Shown here piece by piece: positions 22,987-33,604 of a stretch of DNA of 64,000 nt; the first letter of the stretch is position 1, and each line of letters starts with the position of its first letter. The notes below the pieces were generated by a model, which ran no database searches, was not told the DNA's origin, and was given only the letters and a program-made list of their open reading frames with translations. Source of the stretch: Lichenostomus cassidix (lineage: Eukaryota > Chordata > Aves > Passeriformes > Meliphagidae); the NCBI GenBank assembly GCA_008360975.2, contig CM039210.1, positions 15,874,293 to 15,938,292 on the forward strand, in the 5' to 3' direction. The position numbers and the translations under genes were made by a program.

Positions 22987-23593
22987 CCTCCCCCTTCTTT
23001 ATTAAATAAGGAGCGAAGGTGCTTAACTAAATATTTTCTAATCAACGCGAACGAAGCAGCAATTAAGGCGATTGCAAATAAAACAATAAGGCAGTCTTTT
23101 AGAAGCGTGGCTCCCCATTCGGGCAGTCCCAGTCCCTTCAGCACTTTGTGGGCCCATCCTCCGATGGTGGAGAGCATGGAGTTCACAGCATGACGGACGC
23201 CGTCCTCGGTGTTTTCAAACCAGAGGCTGCTTTCGAAGGTGATGTTTTTTATTAGAGTGTCCATGTCCTGCAGCCTCTGGTGGATGCTGCGGCTCCGGGA
23301 GGATAGGTTGAAGCAGCATAGCCCTTCGAATTGGTGACAGCCGTGTCCATGCGCGAGGAATAAAAAATACACATTTGCTCCTTGTTCATGGCACGGGCTA
23401 AAGTCACCCAGACGTTGGAGCTAGGCTGCCTCACAACCCACGGTTGGACTGGGACGATGGTCATGATGAGGAGGAAAAGGTGCGCGAGGGTGACGGTGCG
23501 CATCTTGGCCACTGAATGTGGAGATAAACAGAACAGCATTAACATAAGAAACACGTGTTGGGGTAGGAGGAGGAGGGAGGACGGAAAGGCCAT
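22866..23593 (-). pseudogene. env: provirus U env remnant
   Basis: Two overlapping frames. The first (23252-23593, 113 codons) has a hydrophobic leader and a short following stretch. The second (22866-23372, 168 codons) has the transmembrane subunit's cysteine motif CHQFEGLCC, a helical region, the membrane anchor LIVLFAIALIAASFALI and a cytoplasmic tail whose end is coded inside the LTR. The surface subunit and the fusion-peptide region are essentially absent and the two frames are offset, so no working envelope is made. Confidence 0.78.
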
Positions 23594-23659
23594 AGGGAAG
23601 AGGGGGAAGGGAAGTTGGAGGCTGGCTCAGGGAACTGTGGGATGGACTCTTGGTGATCT

Positions 23660-26446
23660 TCAGATGCTCTGTTTGCGGGTATGTGAACGAAGGCGACGTG
23701 GTGAGGGTGGTGGTGTCTCAGCCTTCTTCTTGCGGCACCAGTGAGCAGAGGTCACGTCCTTTGGCTCCGGTCTCGGGGAGAGTGGCCCTGCTTTTAGGAA
23801 AGGCTTGACAAATTTAGCTGGGACCCATCGTGGCCCTTCAGAGGTGGAGACGCAGCAATAGCCATGCCCCCAGATGACGAGAGGGAAGGGGCCAACGATC
23901 TTTAGGGAATCCGGTTCCTTGATCAGGACAAGGGGGCACTCCTTCAGCCTGGCTCGCGTGTGGTTGGCAAAGTGGCGAACCACCGGGGGGTCTGGCTCCT
24001 TATCGGAGCAATTGAGAAAATTTAGAGTAAAAAGAGCCCTGGCGAGCCGATTTGCCGGGGTCTTTGTTTCTGGCCCCCCCTTTTGCTGCTGAAGCACCCT
24101 CTTGAGGGACCGATGGGCCCTTTCCACCAGGGCCTGACCCGTGGCTGAGTGGGGAATCCCGGTGGTGTGGGAAATGCCCCACTGGAGGAAAAATTTCCTC
24201 ACTGGTCCAGAGGTGTAGCACGGACCATTGTCCGTCTTAACCTCTTTAGGAATACCCAGGACGGCGAAGGCCTGCAGGAAGTGCGAAATCGCATCCTTCG
24301 CCTTTTCCCCCGAATGTGCGGTGGCAAAGATCGCGCCTGAAAAGGTGTCTACGCTCACGTGTACATACTTTAGCCTGCCGAATTCAGGCACGTGCGTAAC
24401 ATCTGACTGCCAAAGTTCTCCACTATTAAGCCCTCTGGGGTTGATTCCAGACCCCATGGATGTAATCTGGAGGGGTTGACAATGGGGACAGGCCGCCACA
24501 ATGGCCTTGGCTTGGTCCACTGTTAACTCAAACATTCGCCTCAAGGCCGGGACATTTTGGTGGAAAAGTGCATGGCTCAGCGATGCTTGCTGGAATCGAT
24601 CAGGCACGTTGGGAACATGCACAGGCGCAGCGAGCACGTCTGCCACCCTATTCCCTTCTGTGATTGGACCCGGAAGGTCAGTGTGTGAGCGCACATGCAT
24701 CACGTAGAAGGGTTGGTCACGGTGGGAAATGGCTGTCTTGAGCCTCTTGGCCAAGCAATTGATTTTTGGATTGGAGGAGCCGGACAGCCAACTGTCCTCA
24801 GCTCTCGAAACGATCCCTGCAACATAGGCCGAATCAGTGACCAGATTGAAGGGTCCCGGAAAGCGCTCAAATGCTCTGACGGCGGCTGCGAGCTCGGCCA
24901 CCTGGGCGGACCCAGAAACGATCTCGACATCGCAATCCCACCGCTCTGTCGAGGGGTTCCACCAGGCAATCACCGACTTTCCCGATGTGCCCGAGCCATC
25001 AGTGAAAAGTGTCGGGGCATTGAGGGGCTTCTGACTTTGAACCCGATCAAGAACAATTTTGAGCTCGGATATTGCGAATATCTTATGTTTTGGAAACCAG
25101 GTGACTACCTGTCCGGGAAACGATTCGAGAGCTAACTGCATCTCCTCACTCTTTTGGAAGACGAACTCCAATGATTTAGTGTCAAATGGAACGTGAATGT
25201 ATGCGAACTCACGCCCTGCTAGGGTGGACAGGCGGGACCTCGCTCGTCTAATGAGCTGCGCTGTCTTGTCAAGTGGCGTAACCAAAACTTTGGGGGACGA
25301 GATAGGCAGGAAGACCCACTCAATAATTAGAAGTCGGTCCTCCATGTCATCCGGATCCCATTGAAAGATGAGCCCGTGCAGGTGGGGCATTTTACCGAGG
25401 ATGGCCAAATTAAAGGGCAATTTGGGGTCGCATCGGTGAACGCGACATGTTTTCAGGGCGTTCTGTACCTTTCTGATAGATTCCCGCGCTTCCGGGGTCA
25501 ATGTCCTTGGGGAGGTCAGGTCGCGATCTCCACACAGGAGGGAAAACAGCGGGACCAGGTCTTCCGAGGAGATGCCGATCAGGGGCCGAATCCAGTTGAT
25601 GGCACCACAGAGCTGGTGCATTTCCTGCAGGTTAGATGGACTGTCAATAATTTTGATCGGCAAGGGTGTTATTGTTTGCTCCTCAATTTTCGCTCCCAGG
25701 TATCTCCACGGCGCCGTCACCTGTACCTTGGAGGGTTGGATCTCAAACCCTTCACTCTCTAGGGCCCCCACGACTCTAGAGAGTGCTGTCCGCAAGATGG
25801 CTTCGGTTGGCGAACAGACCAATACATCATCCATATAATGGACGATGATTGACTCACCCGTGACCTCTCGCACTGGTGCGAGAATGCTGTCCACATACCA
25901 CTGGCAAATGGTGGGGGAGTTTTTCATCCCTTGCGGGAGCACTCGCCAGTGATAGCGGCGCATTGGGCGTTCCCTGTTGGTGGAGGGAACTGAAAAGGCA
26001 AACCTGGGCACATCGTCTGGGTGCAGGGGGATCTGGAAGAAGCAGTCCTTTATGTCCACCACTGCAATCTTCCAGTCCCGCGGGAGCATTGAAGGCGATG
26101 GCAACCCGGGTTGGAGAGGCCCCATGTCCTCAATGACTTCGTTTATTTTCCTGAGGTCATGGAGGAGCCTCCATTTGGTCCCTCCCGCCTTTTTGATAAC
26201 GAAGACGGGTGAGTTCCATGGGCTGGTTGAGGGCACGATGTGCCCCTTTTCCAGTTGCTCTTCCACAAGCTCTTCGAGCGCTCTTAATTTTTGAATGGGC
26301 AATGGCCACTGGTCGACCCAGACAGGTTTATCAGTGAGCCAATTCAGTGGCTGGGTCGGGCGCTCACCAGTGACCCCAATCAAAAATCCCGAGCCGGAGC
26401 CAATTCGACTCGGGCACCCCATTGGGACATAGTGTCTCTCCCCCAC
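23660..26446 (-). CDS. pol: provirus U polymerase: RT, RNase H, integrase (open)
   Basis: 928 codons without a stop, probably expressed by frameshift from pro, which overlaps its start by 67 bases. RT: D131 in VVDIKDCFF and YMDD at 204-207. RNase H: D483 (FTDGSG), E518, D538 (VTDSAY), D603. Integrase zinc domain: H625, H629, C653, C656; catalytic core D682, D739, E775 with the canonical 35-residue D-E spacing; then a C-terminal domain (RWVPAKFVKP). All catalytic and zinc residues are present. It copies viral RNA to DNA and integrates it. The N-terminal residues before about 20 overlap protease codons and are probably not part of mature RT. Confidence 0.93.
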   Translation of the reverse strand: MGERHYVPMGCPSRIGSGSGFLIGVTGERPTQPLNWLTDKPVWVDQWPLPIQKLRALEELVEEQLEKGHIVPSTSPWNSPVFVIKKAGGTKWRLLHDLRKINEVIEDMGPLQPGLPSPSMLPRDWKIAVVDIKDCFFQIPLHPDDVPRFAFSVPSTNRERPMRRYHWRVLPQGMKNSPTICQWYVDSILAPVREVTGESIIVHYMDDVLVCSPTEAILRTALSRVVGALESEGFEIQPSKVQVTAPWRYLGAKIEEQTITPLPIKIIDSPSNLQEMHQLCGAINWIRPLIGISSEDLVPLFSLLCGDRDLTSPRTLTPEARESIRKVQNALKTCRVHRCDPKLPFNLAILGKMPHLHGLIFQWDPDDMEDRLLIIEWVFLPISSPKVLVTPLDKTAQLIRRARSRLSTLAGREFAYIHVPFDTKSLEFVFQKSEEMQLALESFPGQVVTWFPKHKIFAISELKIVLDRVQSQKPLNAPTLFTDGSGTSGKSVIAWWNPSTERWDCDVEIVSGSAQVAELAAAVRAFERFPGPFNLVTDSAYVAGIVSRAEDSWLSGSSNPKINCLAKRLKTAISHRDQPFYVMHVRSHTDLPGPITEGNRVADVLAAPVHVPNVPDRFQQASLSHALFHQNVPALRRMFELTVDQAKAIVAACPHCQPLQITSMGSGINPRGLNSGELWQSDVTHVPEFGRLKYVHVSVDTFSGAIFATAHSGEKAKDAISHFLQAFAVLGIPKEVKTDNGPCYTSGPVRKFFLQWGISHTTGIPHSATGQALVERAHRSLKRVLQQQKGGPETKTPANRLARALFTLNFLNCSDKEPDPPVVRHFANHTRARLKECPLVLIKEPDSLKIVGPFPLVIWGHGYCCVSTSEGPRWVPAKFVKPFLKAGPLSPRPEPKDVTSAHWCRKKKAETPPPSPRRLRSHTRKQSI

Positions 26447-27252
26447 AGGTTGAATCCCGAGTTGATGATGAATGGCCGCACGGTGGCGATGCGACCCTCG
26501 GGCCCTTCAATTAAAATGGGATGGGAACTCCGCTCCGCAGGAGTGTATCCTCCCACACCTTTCAGTGATTGAGCCACAGGCTCTTTTGCCCATGCCGACG
26601 GCCAATTCGCTGAGGAGATGACCGTGACATCCGCACCAGTGTCAATCATGCCAGTAAGGGAGATGTTACTTTCCTTCTGGGAAAGGCCACAAGTAAGCAT
26701 TGGCCTGTCTTTACCAACCGCCTTGGACCAGGCGACGAGCGGTCGCTCCGTGCAGATAGTGTGGAATGGGAGGACCTTGATCTTGGCCACGACCTGATTC
26801 CTAGAGAGGATAAGAGGGGGGTCGGCGACTTCAACCTGGAGTGGAAAGAACCCCTCTGCATCCACTCTGATCAAGGAAGGGATGATGGCAATCCCTTTGG
26901 GTCCGGCGTCCGCATCTGAAATGGCAAGGACAAGAGCGTCAGGAAAGTCACACTTTAGCTTAACAAGAAAGGAGTCACATCCGGGTATTGTACAGTCATC
27001 ATCGACCCACGCCTGCTGGAAATCCGTGGGGTCGAGGCTGGCCGTTGGCTGTTGGCAGTGTGAGGCCGGCATCTCACGCTGCGACTTCAGTTTCCCTGGC
27101 CAGCAGGGAAGGGAGGTGGAAGGGAGGAAGGATCGGCAAGGGACATGGGGGAAGGACGCTGGGCGCGGGCAGGGGCAGGAGAGCGGGAAAACTTGGAGAT
27201 TTCCTCGACCGGTGTGGGGCAGTCCGCAGCGAAGTGTCCTCTTTTGCCACAC
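26380..27252 (-). CDS. pro: provirus U protease with upstream domain
   Basis: An open frame of 290 codons, overlapping gag's nucleocapsid frame by 166 bases, as expected for frameshifted gag-pro. An aspartic protease core is at LTGMIDTGADVTVISSANWP and closes with LWGRDTMSQWG; the DTG triplet is intact, unlike provirus A. The stretch before it (DSFLVKLKCDFPDALVL, then NQVVAKIKVLPF) lies where dUTPase sits in betaretroviruses and may be a diverged dUTPase; I cannot confirm its motifs. Residues 1-60 are probably out-of-frame gag overlap. Confidence 0.82.
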   Translation of the reverse strand: MWQKRTLRCGLPHTGRGNLQVFPLSCPCPRPASFPHVPCRSFLPSTSLPCWPGKLKSQREMPASHCQQPTASLDPTDFQQAWVDDDCTIPGCDSFLVKLKCDFPDALVLAISDADAGPKGIAIIPSLIRVDAEGFFPLQVEVADPPLILSRNQVVAKIKVLPFHTICTERPLVAWSKAVGKDRPMLTCGLSQKESNISLTGMIDTGADVTVISSANWPSAWAKEPVAQSLKGVGGYTPAERSSHPILIEGPEGRIATVRPFIINSGFNLWGRDTMSQWGARVELAPARDF

Positions 27253-27620
27253 CGGTTACAGGTGGCGTAAGTGTTTCGGATGGCCAGTGCCTGGGAGGTG
27301 TTAACATTCAGCGCTTTGACGGCTGCCAAGCGTCGACAGGCACTGACCATCTGGGCGATGGTCGGCCGAGGGTCATGTGGGAGGGACAGTATAATTTCTT
27401 TGCAGATGGTGTTGGATCTGGTGATCGCCCCGTCCACAAGCAGCTGCTCCCTGATGGTGTGGTCGGGGACCTGACGATCGATGGCCTGTTTTAATTTATC
27501 AACAAAACTGGGGAAGGCCTCGTCGGGTCCTTGGAAAATTTCCAGGTAGGGGATAGTGGGGGCATCCACCGGAGGGATACCAAGCAGGATCCTTTCTGCT
27601 GCACCAGTGAGAGACACCAA
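27087..27620 (-). pseudogene. gag: provirus U gag, capsid end and nucleocapsid
   Basis: A 177-codon frame with the capsid major homology region (IFQGPDEAFPSFVDKL at about residues 28-43) and a single zinc knuckle CNRCGKRGHFAADC, followed by a proline-rich tail. It is separated from the upstream gag frame (27733-29136) by about 110 bases in which neither frame stays open. It looks intact itself, so the lesion is upstream. Confidence 0.85.
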
Positions 27621-27732
27621 GATGTCTGTGGGTATCTCTCGGGCTTGCGTTTGGGTTTAAAATAATCCCCCTCACCCAACAATAGATCGAAGGTGGGGCC
27701 GTTTGGAGTGCCATACCCAGGAAGCAGTCGCT

Positions 27733-29136
27733 CTAGCCCCCTGATCTATCTTTTCCACTCGTCCTCCCACTCTTGTCTAGTAGACAAGACATCACTAATT
27801 TAATGTTGGAGGGAACTAGAGGGACGCCAGTGAGAGTGGCGTGAAGGACTGCTCTAAAATAGTTTGAGTCCCGGCCAAACTCCTTTTGAGTTTTTGCCAG
27901 GTCCTTGAGCACAGCCCTGTCAAAGGGCTCCCACCGTGGGTGATCGCTTAGCCCCGAAAAGCGGACTGGTGCGGCGAAGGGGGCCTGGAGGGTCTCCGGT
28001 TCCGGATCCGGTGTAAAGCCTTTCCCAGCCAGGCCGGAGGACTCATTCAAGATGGCCTCCTTCGGGTCAGGGACCGTTGGAGGACCAACAAAGATGGCCT
28101 CCTTCCGGTCAGGGACCGTTGGAGGACCAACAAAGATGGCCTCCTTCCGGTCATCGTGGGAAAGGGGATCCAAGATGGCGTCCTTCTGGCAGACGCCGGA
28201 AGGGTAGCCATGGGAACCGGGGAGACCCGCCTCCGGGGAGGGGTTAGGAAGGGGCGGAACATAGGGAGGGGCGACTGACAAAGGTTCCGGGGAGGAGTCG
28301 AGGAAGAGGTGGGGTTTCGGTGGGAAAGGGGAGGTAGGCGGATTAGGAATAAAGGGGTTGGGCGCAGGGGCGGAGGGTCCGAGGGAGGGGGTGTGCCCGC
28401 ACGGTGATGGATAGGCCGCCCAGGGGGAGGGATTAGGGAAGGGACTCGGCGGGAAAGCCGAAGAAGAAGCGGGAAGGGGAGGATTATAGGGAGAAGGAAT
28501 GGGGGATGGAGAAGCCACGCGGCAGGCGCTATCTTGGTGCCAGCCGCCGCTCCTTTGTGGCTCTCCGGGGAGACAAAAGGATACACGGCGGGGATTGCAG
28601 GGGACTACCAGGGACGAATCAACCCGGGAAGAGGGGTTAGGAGAGACAGAACCGGGGGTGCCCGAGAGGGTCGCGCGTTCTCCCTCCCAGGCAGGGGACG
28701 AAGTGACCGCGGGAGCGCCGGAGACTAGATGAGAACTCCGCGTCTGCGGACGTTCTGAGCCGCCACGGTCACCTCGGGAAGGACAGGGGCTAGGGTTAGT
28801 TGAGGAACGGGCAGACGGGGAAGGGTTAGCAGGGACTCCCGCGCTCCGAAGGGAGGGACGGAAAGCGTGGAAAATCTGCATTAAAATCCCGAAAAACTGG
28901 TCCGCTCGCTTATCCCCTTGGGATATAAGGTGGTTCATGCGCGAGCGGACCCCCCGCCAAAATTCGATGGAGTTAGCATCTTGGGGAGAAACATCGGGAA
29001 AGTCGGCAAAAATAAATTTAACAAAGCGTTTCAGGAGCGGGGAGGGAAAAGAAAATTTCGCTACTCGGAGGGAGGTTTTAACGGAAACATAAAATTCTCG
29101 TTGCGCCTTAGTCAGGTTAACCCCCATCTCTACCAC
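27733..29136 (-). pseudogene. gag: provirus U gag, matrix, proline-rich region and capsid start
   Basis: 467 codons. The fourth codon gives MGVNLTKAQREFYVSVK, a plausible myristoylated matrix start. A very long Pro/Ser-rich middle follows, with PPY-type late-domain candidates (SVAPPYVPPLP) and a 14-residue tandem repeat. Capsid begins near PVRFSGLSDHPRWEPFD and the frame ends early at 27733, where a neighbouring frame continues capsid-like sequence; a frameshift near 27750-27775 explains this. Gag normally forms the virus particle. Confidence 0.85.
28051..28176. repeat. 42-bp tandem repeat inside provirus U gag
   Basis: GATGGCCTCC recurs at 28051, 28093 and 28135, an exact 42-bp period, with a weaker fourth start near 28171. 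On the minus strand each unit codes 14 residues (RKEAIFVGPPTVPD). The period keeps the reading frame. Confidence 0.9.
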
Positions 29137-29401
29137 CCGAAATAAAAGTTAACCGAACTAAGCTCTCACCCGACCGATCCGAACGAAAAATTAAATCAAA
29201 AGAGGGCAAGCTAGGGGACCCCTTCCCCTACCAACTCACCCGAACACAAAGCGGTGTGGTCGGTTCACGGGGCTCACGGGGCCGGCGGTGCCGACGAGGA
29301 GCACCTCTCGAAGGAGTCCAGGGAGAGTGCTGCAACTCGCCGGGTGGCGGAACAATGGATCTCCACTCTTCCCTTCCAAGGAGCGAAGGCAGGTTCGGAG
29401 G

Positions 29402-29419
29402 GTCACGTTGAAGGCGCCA
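29402..29419 (-). other. provirus U primer binding site, tRNA not identified
   Basis: The reverse complement reads TGGCGCCTTCAACGTGAC, two bases inside the 5' LTR. It begins TGGCGCC like lysine-tRNA sites, but the rest matches no tRNA 3' end I can recall. Confidence 0.55.
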
Positions 29420-29421
29420 CT

Positions 29422-30217
29422 TGAAGTTGTAAGGTCCGGAGGGGTCCGGCCGCCTTAGTCCCAATGGCTTCCGGGGCTTCGGGAGACCTCGGAGGCATCA
29501 CCTGGGCCCAAGCTCTCAGCCCTCCCAGCTGTTCAGCTCTGTCCCAGAGGCGGCTACGGTCAGCCTCAGTGTTCCCAGGCTCGCTCCTTGGAGCGGCAGG
29601 GACCACGCGGCGGAGGCGGGTGCCTGCCGGGCAGGAACGCCGTGGAGTCGCTGGTCGCTTCCTGTGATAAAGAGAGCACGACGAGCTGAGAGTCACCAGT
29701 GTGCAGTTTATTAAAGGAGAAGCGGTGCGGGGGAGGCACACTGGGAGCGCTCGGGTGGGGCGGTCCACGCAGCTGCCGGGTGCAGAGCACAGCGGGGCTG
29801 GGGTCGCGGCCACACCACACCGAGAGAACAAAGGGAGGGGGTTTTTAGGGGGAGGTACGGGGTTTCCCGGGGAGGGACAACAGGGGCGGAGCCAACGGGG
29901 CTCCGGGACAACATGAGGGACAAGCGGGGGAGCAAATGAAATATAACTAGGGAGGGGATTACAAACAACTCATGGGGGAAGCCCGGCAACAGAACATTCT
30001 AGTGAGGGCAAGCAGAAGGGGCGGTGATAGGGGCGGGGAAGCGAACGTTAAACCAATAAACTTAGGAAAAACTTTCCAGGGGAGGGAGAGTACGGCTCAT
30101 GGCCCGGCCTCCTCCGAGCCCCAGGATATGGCATCTTCAGTGGTTTCTGCATGGATGGCATTGGCCAATGGTCCTGGGGACTCGGGATCCGCGGCATCGG
30201 GCCGCCGTACCTCTACA
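29422..30217 (-). mobile_element. provirus U 5' LTR
   Basis: 796 bp, the same length as the 3' LTR and differing at about eight sites. The target AATGAC follows at 30218-30223. Confidence 0.93.
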
Positions 30218-30223
30218 AATGAC

Positions 30224-31687
30224 TGCCTAAAAGCCTATGTATATCAGTCCATTTTTTGGCCTGTCACAAAAATTCAGCCCTGGACAAGAAAAGAGGAGAA
30301 AAAGAGATGAGAGAAGATCGCTTTAGGTATATATCAGAATCTTCAGCTTTTATAACTTCTGCTATTTTCTGGATATCTGCCTTAGTATGACAGTAAAACC
30401 ATTACCCTTATAAGCTCACACTTCAGTAGTTCACAGAACTATTTCCTTGTTTCAGAGTAGATTCTGTTTCATCTTCAATTTATATTATTTGAATACCAAA
30501 ATACCTTGCATGAAGTTAATATAAAAATTGGAGAATTATCACATCTTTTAAAAATCTCAATTCTGACTATAGAGACAATACTCAAGATACTCTGCTGGTA
30601 GACAAGGAAGAATGTCAGAGCTCCTATGAAGGAGCAGTGTGCCAAATCACAGCTATCAGAGCAATTTCATTTTCCATTATTTCCTGATTTTCTGCTCTTT
30701 CATTGCAAAGACAACTAGCTAGCATTTAAAGGAAAATGGGAGGGTGGAGCTGGTTGCAACATATTTACCCAAGTACTTGGATATAGTAATGAGTTTGGGT
30801 TAGAATATTCATATTATATAAATGTTAGTTGAAGTTGACAGTAAATATTGAATAGATATATGAAAAGGACATCATGTCATCTTTTACTTCTCTTGTCTTA
30901 TGTCTAACACTCATGTTGTCACTTGCTCTGTTTATATCCATTTTCTTATAGAAAACTAATTTTTAAAAATTATACCAGAATGATGATTGAGTGTGACAGA
31001 AAAATAAAAAAGGAGAGAATTTAAGGATCTTGCTACCCACAAGAGATTGTGACTGAATTCCCAGGACTACTGTTTGATTTGTAATAATTAACACTTATTT
31101 ATTTGTTCCCTTCTTGGTTTTTTAGGACATTAGAATTAAAGATACATGATAGAATGAAGTCTAAAGTGGTTGCATTCCTTAGCAAAATAGAAGCATCATG
31201 AAAGTGCTGTTACTAAAAATCTTACATCAATTTAATTTTTTAAGTGATGCACAACTCGTGTTACATAAGCATTCATGAAAATATAGCATTCATGCATATA
31301 TAGCAGAGATCAAAACCACTACAGGAGACAAGGGCAGAAAGAAGAAAATAGAATTAAAAGTGGTGTGAAAAAATGTCTCAGCAACATGTTTCCAGTCATG
31401 TTCAAAGGCAAAATGTTCTGATTCCCTTATGTGTATTACAATATGGTTTCTAAATAAGATATTACATACCAAGAAAGCCAATATTGTTTACAATGTTTCT
31501 AAATTATAGTCCATTTTAAAAAATTGTCCTGAGTGCAAGAGACCTTAGCAGAAGTGTCTCTGCATGATTTGGGCTCCCAAAGATGCCACACACAGGAGAC
31601 TAAAATGGACTGAAAGTATTGCTGATGTGATTCGAACAGAGATCTGAAGAGGGAAAAAATAGCATAATCACCATTTCCCCCTAATTT
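30224..31687. other. AT-rich spacer, nothing recognised
   Basis: The flank continues the unique sequence interrupted at 22190 by provirus U. No repeat, gene or RNA signature seen. Confidence 0.55.
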
Positions 31688-31693
31688 AATATT

Positions 31694-32061
31694 TAACATA
31701 ACGACGAGAGGGAACTCACGGCAGTCTCAATATGAGATATAAAGTAAGCTCCATTTTATTTCACCAAATGAGAAACTTATATACTGTTACAGAAGTTACT
31801 ATTCATAGCTACACACACACCTGCAGTCTGTTCTCACACATTCAGGGATCCTCCTGTTAACTCCCTTATTCTTTTCTCATAACAAACACTTCTGACTCCC
31901 TAATCTTTCTCCTGACATTCTTCCCACAGCTCAGAAACACAGCTGTGGTTCTCAGGCGTCAGCTCTTCAAAACAACTTTCACTGAGGCCTGGCTATGCTG
32001 AGGCTCCGTTCAGGCCTGTTTAGTTAGCATAAGTTTTGCTGGAAAACTGCGTTTTCCAACA
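31694..32061 (-). mobile_element. solo LTR V2
   Basis: 368 bp. It ends GTTTTCCAACA, with the exact 6-bp target AATATT at 31688-31693 and 32062-32067. The first dinucleotide has decayed to TA. It is a close relative of the LTR at 58223-58595 and a more distant one of provirus D's LTRs. Confidence 0.88.
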
Positions 32062-32067
32062 AATATT

Positions 32068-33016
32068 GACATAGTTCTGCCCATATGTATTCACAATTAT
32101 GTTTGCAAAAATACTTTTTGTGTGTCTTTTGAGCTTGTTAACACTTGTATCTAACTGATGTTGCCACTTGCAAACCACTTCTAAACTAATATCCCATTAG
32201 GGATGTCTCCATGCTCAGCTACTAAATTGAGTTCAAACATTTTCGTAGGGAACTTAGTTTTTATTTTATCTCCATAGACAAACAAAGAAAAAAGCTTTGA
32301 AATTTTTATAAAATATGCAAAAAGGGGGAAAAAACCTCAAACAGTTTATTAGAGAAATATTTTAAAAGCAAAGGGACTATTTAAGCATTGGCTTGGTTCT
32401 TTTCCTCCTTGGAGTCAGTGAAGACTTTTAGTAGAAAAATCCTATTAAAATGCTTCAGTGGTAAACTGGCATATGCACTTCTGATAAGAGATTTACTATA
32501 AGCCTATTATTTTCCAAGAGAATTATACCAATAGATGATGTATAGATCCATATATATGTCAGGAAAAGAAGATATGTGAGGGGAAAATTATTTTACTTGT
32601 TTGGCTTTTGACACTAACAAGTTCGTGATTTTGAAGTCTCAGCTTATTTCTCATTTGACATAAATGATCATAGTATTTGGGTTGTAAATGAGAAATCACA
32701 CTTTCTTTTGCCAGTGCCCTCATGCCACAGACACGTTGGACACATCTCTCTCAACTTATGCAAAGGTCTATTTCTCTATTTGCCTGAAATAGGTAGAAGG
32801 AAAGGGCTTGCTTAATAAAGTTCTTTTGCCTGAAGGCCAGCATGCACAAGAGGTACATAAAATCATTTTGATGAATATAATTTTTTTCATATAAGTAGCC
32901 TAGTTTTTTAAAAAATGATTCAACTTTGCAGTACTCACCAAGGTCTAAATCTGAAGTCCTAAATTTAGACATCCATTCTTAAAGTCTTCATCAAGAAGCC
33001 AGTGACAGCATTTTCT
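32068..33016. other. AT-rich spacer, nothing recognised
   Basis: No coding or repeat family signature. It runs up to a simple repeat just beyond the 3' end of the CR1 copy. Confidence 0.5.
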
Positions 33017-33084
33017 GATATAGATATATAGATATAGATATATAGATATAGATGATATAGATATAGATGATATAGATATAGATG
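33017..33084. repeat. GATATA-type microsatellite
   Basis: Imperfect GATATA/GATGATATA reiterations over about 68 bp, next to the 3' tail of the CR1 LINE. Confidence 0.85.
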
Positions 33085-33112
33085 GAAACTTCTATGCATC
33101 TGCAAGGCCAGA

Positions 33113-33197
33113 CATAGAATCATAGAATCATCAAGGTTGGAAGAGACCTTCAAGATCATCCAGTCCAACTGTCCACCCAGTATTGCCACTGTAACCC
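33113..33197 (-). mobile_element. CR1 LINE, piece 1 (3' terminus)
   Basis: The plus strand begins CATAGAATCATAGAATCATC, the reverse of the 8-bp repeat that ends avian CR1 elements, followed by the conserved 3' UTR. Transcription of the LINE would run toward lower coordinates. It is the first of eight collinear pieces. Confidence 0.9.
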
Positions 33198-33588
33198 TGT
33201 GGAAAGCTGGCTTCTAGAGAAGGGACACGCAGATGTAGATAGATTGCTTCTTAACAATAGCCATATTCAGCCAACTATTAATTAGATACCTTCGTCCAAT
33301 CAGCGATCTAAGGTCACCACGACTTTCTGCAACATAGGAGTCGTGGGGGCCGTCTAGAATGCGTTAATTGGTAACAGATATGCAGAAATCAGGCACTATA
33401 GGTAAACATAGATACATGTTAAGGCAAGTAGCCAAACTTAGGGCGTGGAAGTATATAACCAATAGTATTGTATGATTACAGAATATGCATGAGTTAGTTA
33501 ACTACACTATAAAATTGTCTGCTGTAAATGAATAAACTGAAGCTTGTGGTAAATTCATATTGGATTGTCAAGCCTCCGTTTCTCGGCA
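33198..33588 (+). mobile_element. solo LTR-E in CR1
   Basis: 391 bp, TGTGGAAAGCTGG to TTTCTCGGCA, with a TATA-like AGTATATAACC and AATAAA near 33529. The exact 6-bp target TAACCC at 33192-33197 and 33589-33594 belongs to the CR1 sequence. Six bases suggest an ERVK-type integrase. Confidence 0.9.
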
Positions 33589-33604
33589 TAACCCCTAAAC
33601 CACA
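33589..33604 (-). mobile_element. CR1 LINE, piece 2
   Basis: A short remnant (TAACCCCTAAACCACA) between LTR-E and LTR-Y. It is collinear with the CR1 3' UTR and resumes at 34379. Confidence 0.8.

Larger units (their letters stand above)
22191..30217 (-). mobile_element. provirus U, near full-length alpha/beta-type ERV
   Basis: An 8,027-bp minus-strand provirus with two 796-bp LTRs and the exact 6-bp target AATGAC (22185-22190, 30218-30223). Sense order: LTR, primer site, gag, pro, pol, short env, LTR. Paired LTRs differ at about 8 of 796 sites (1.0%), so it is young. Pol is fully open with every catalytic residue; pro is open; gag has a frameshift in capsid; env lacks nearly all of its surface subunit. 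No later element has entered it. Confidence 0.95.
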
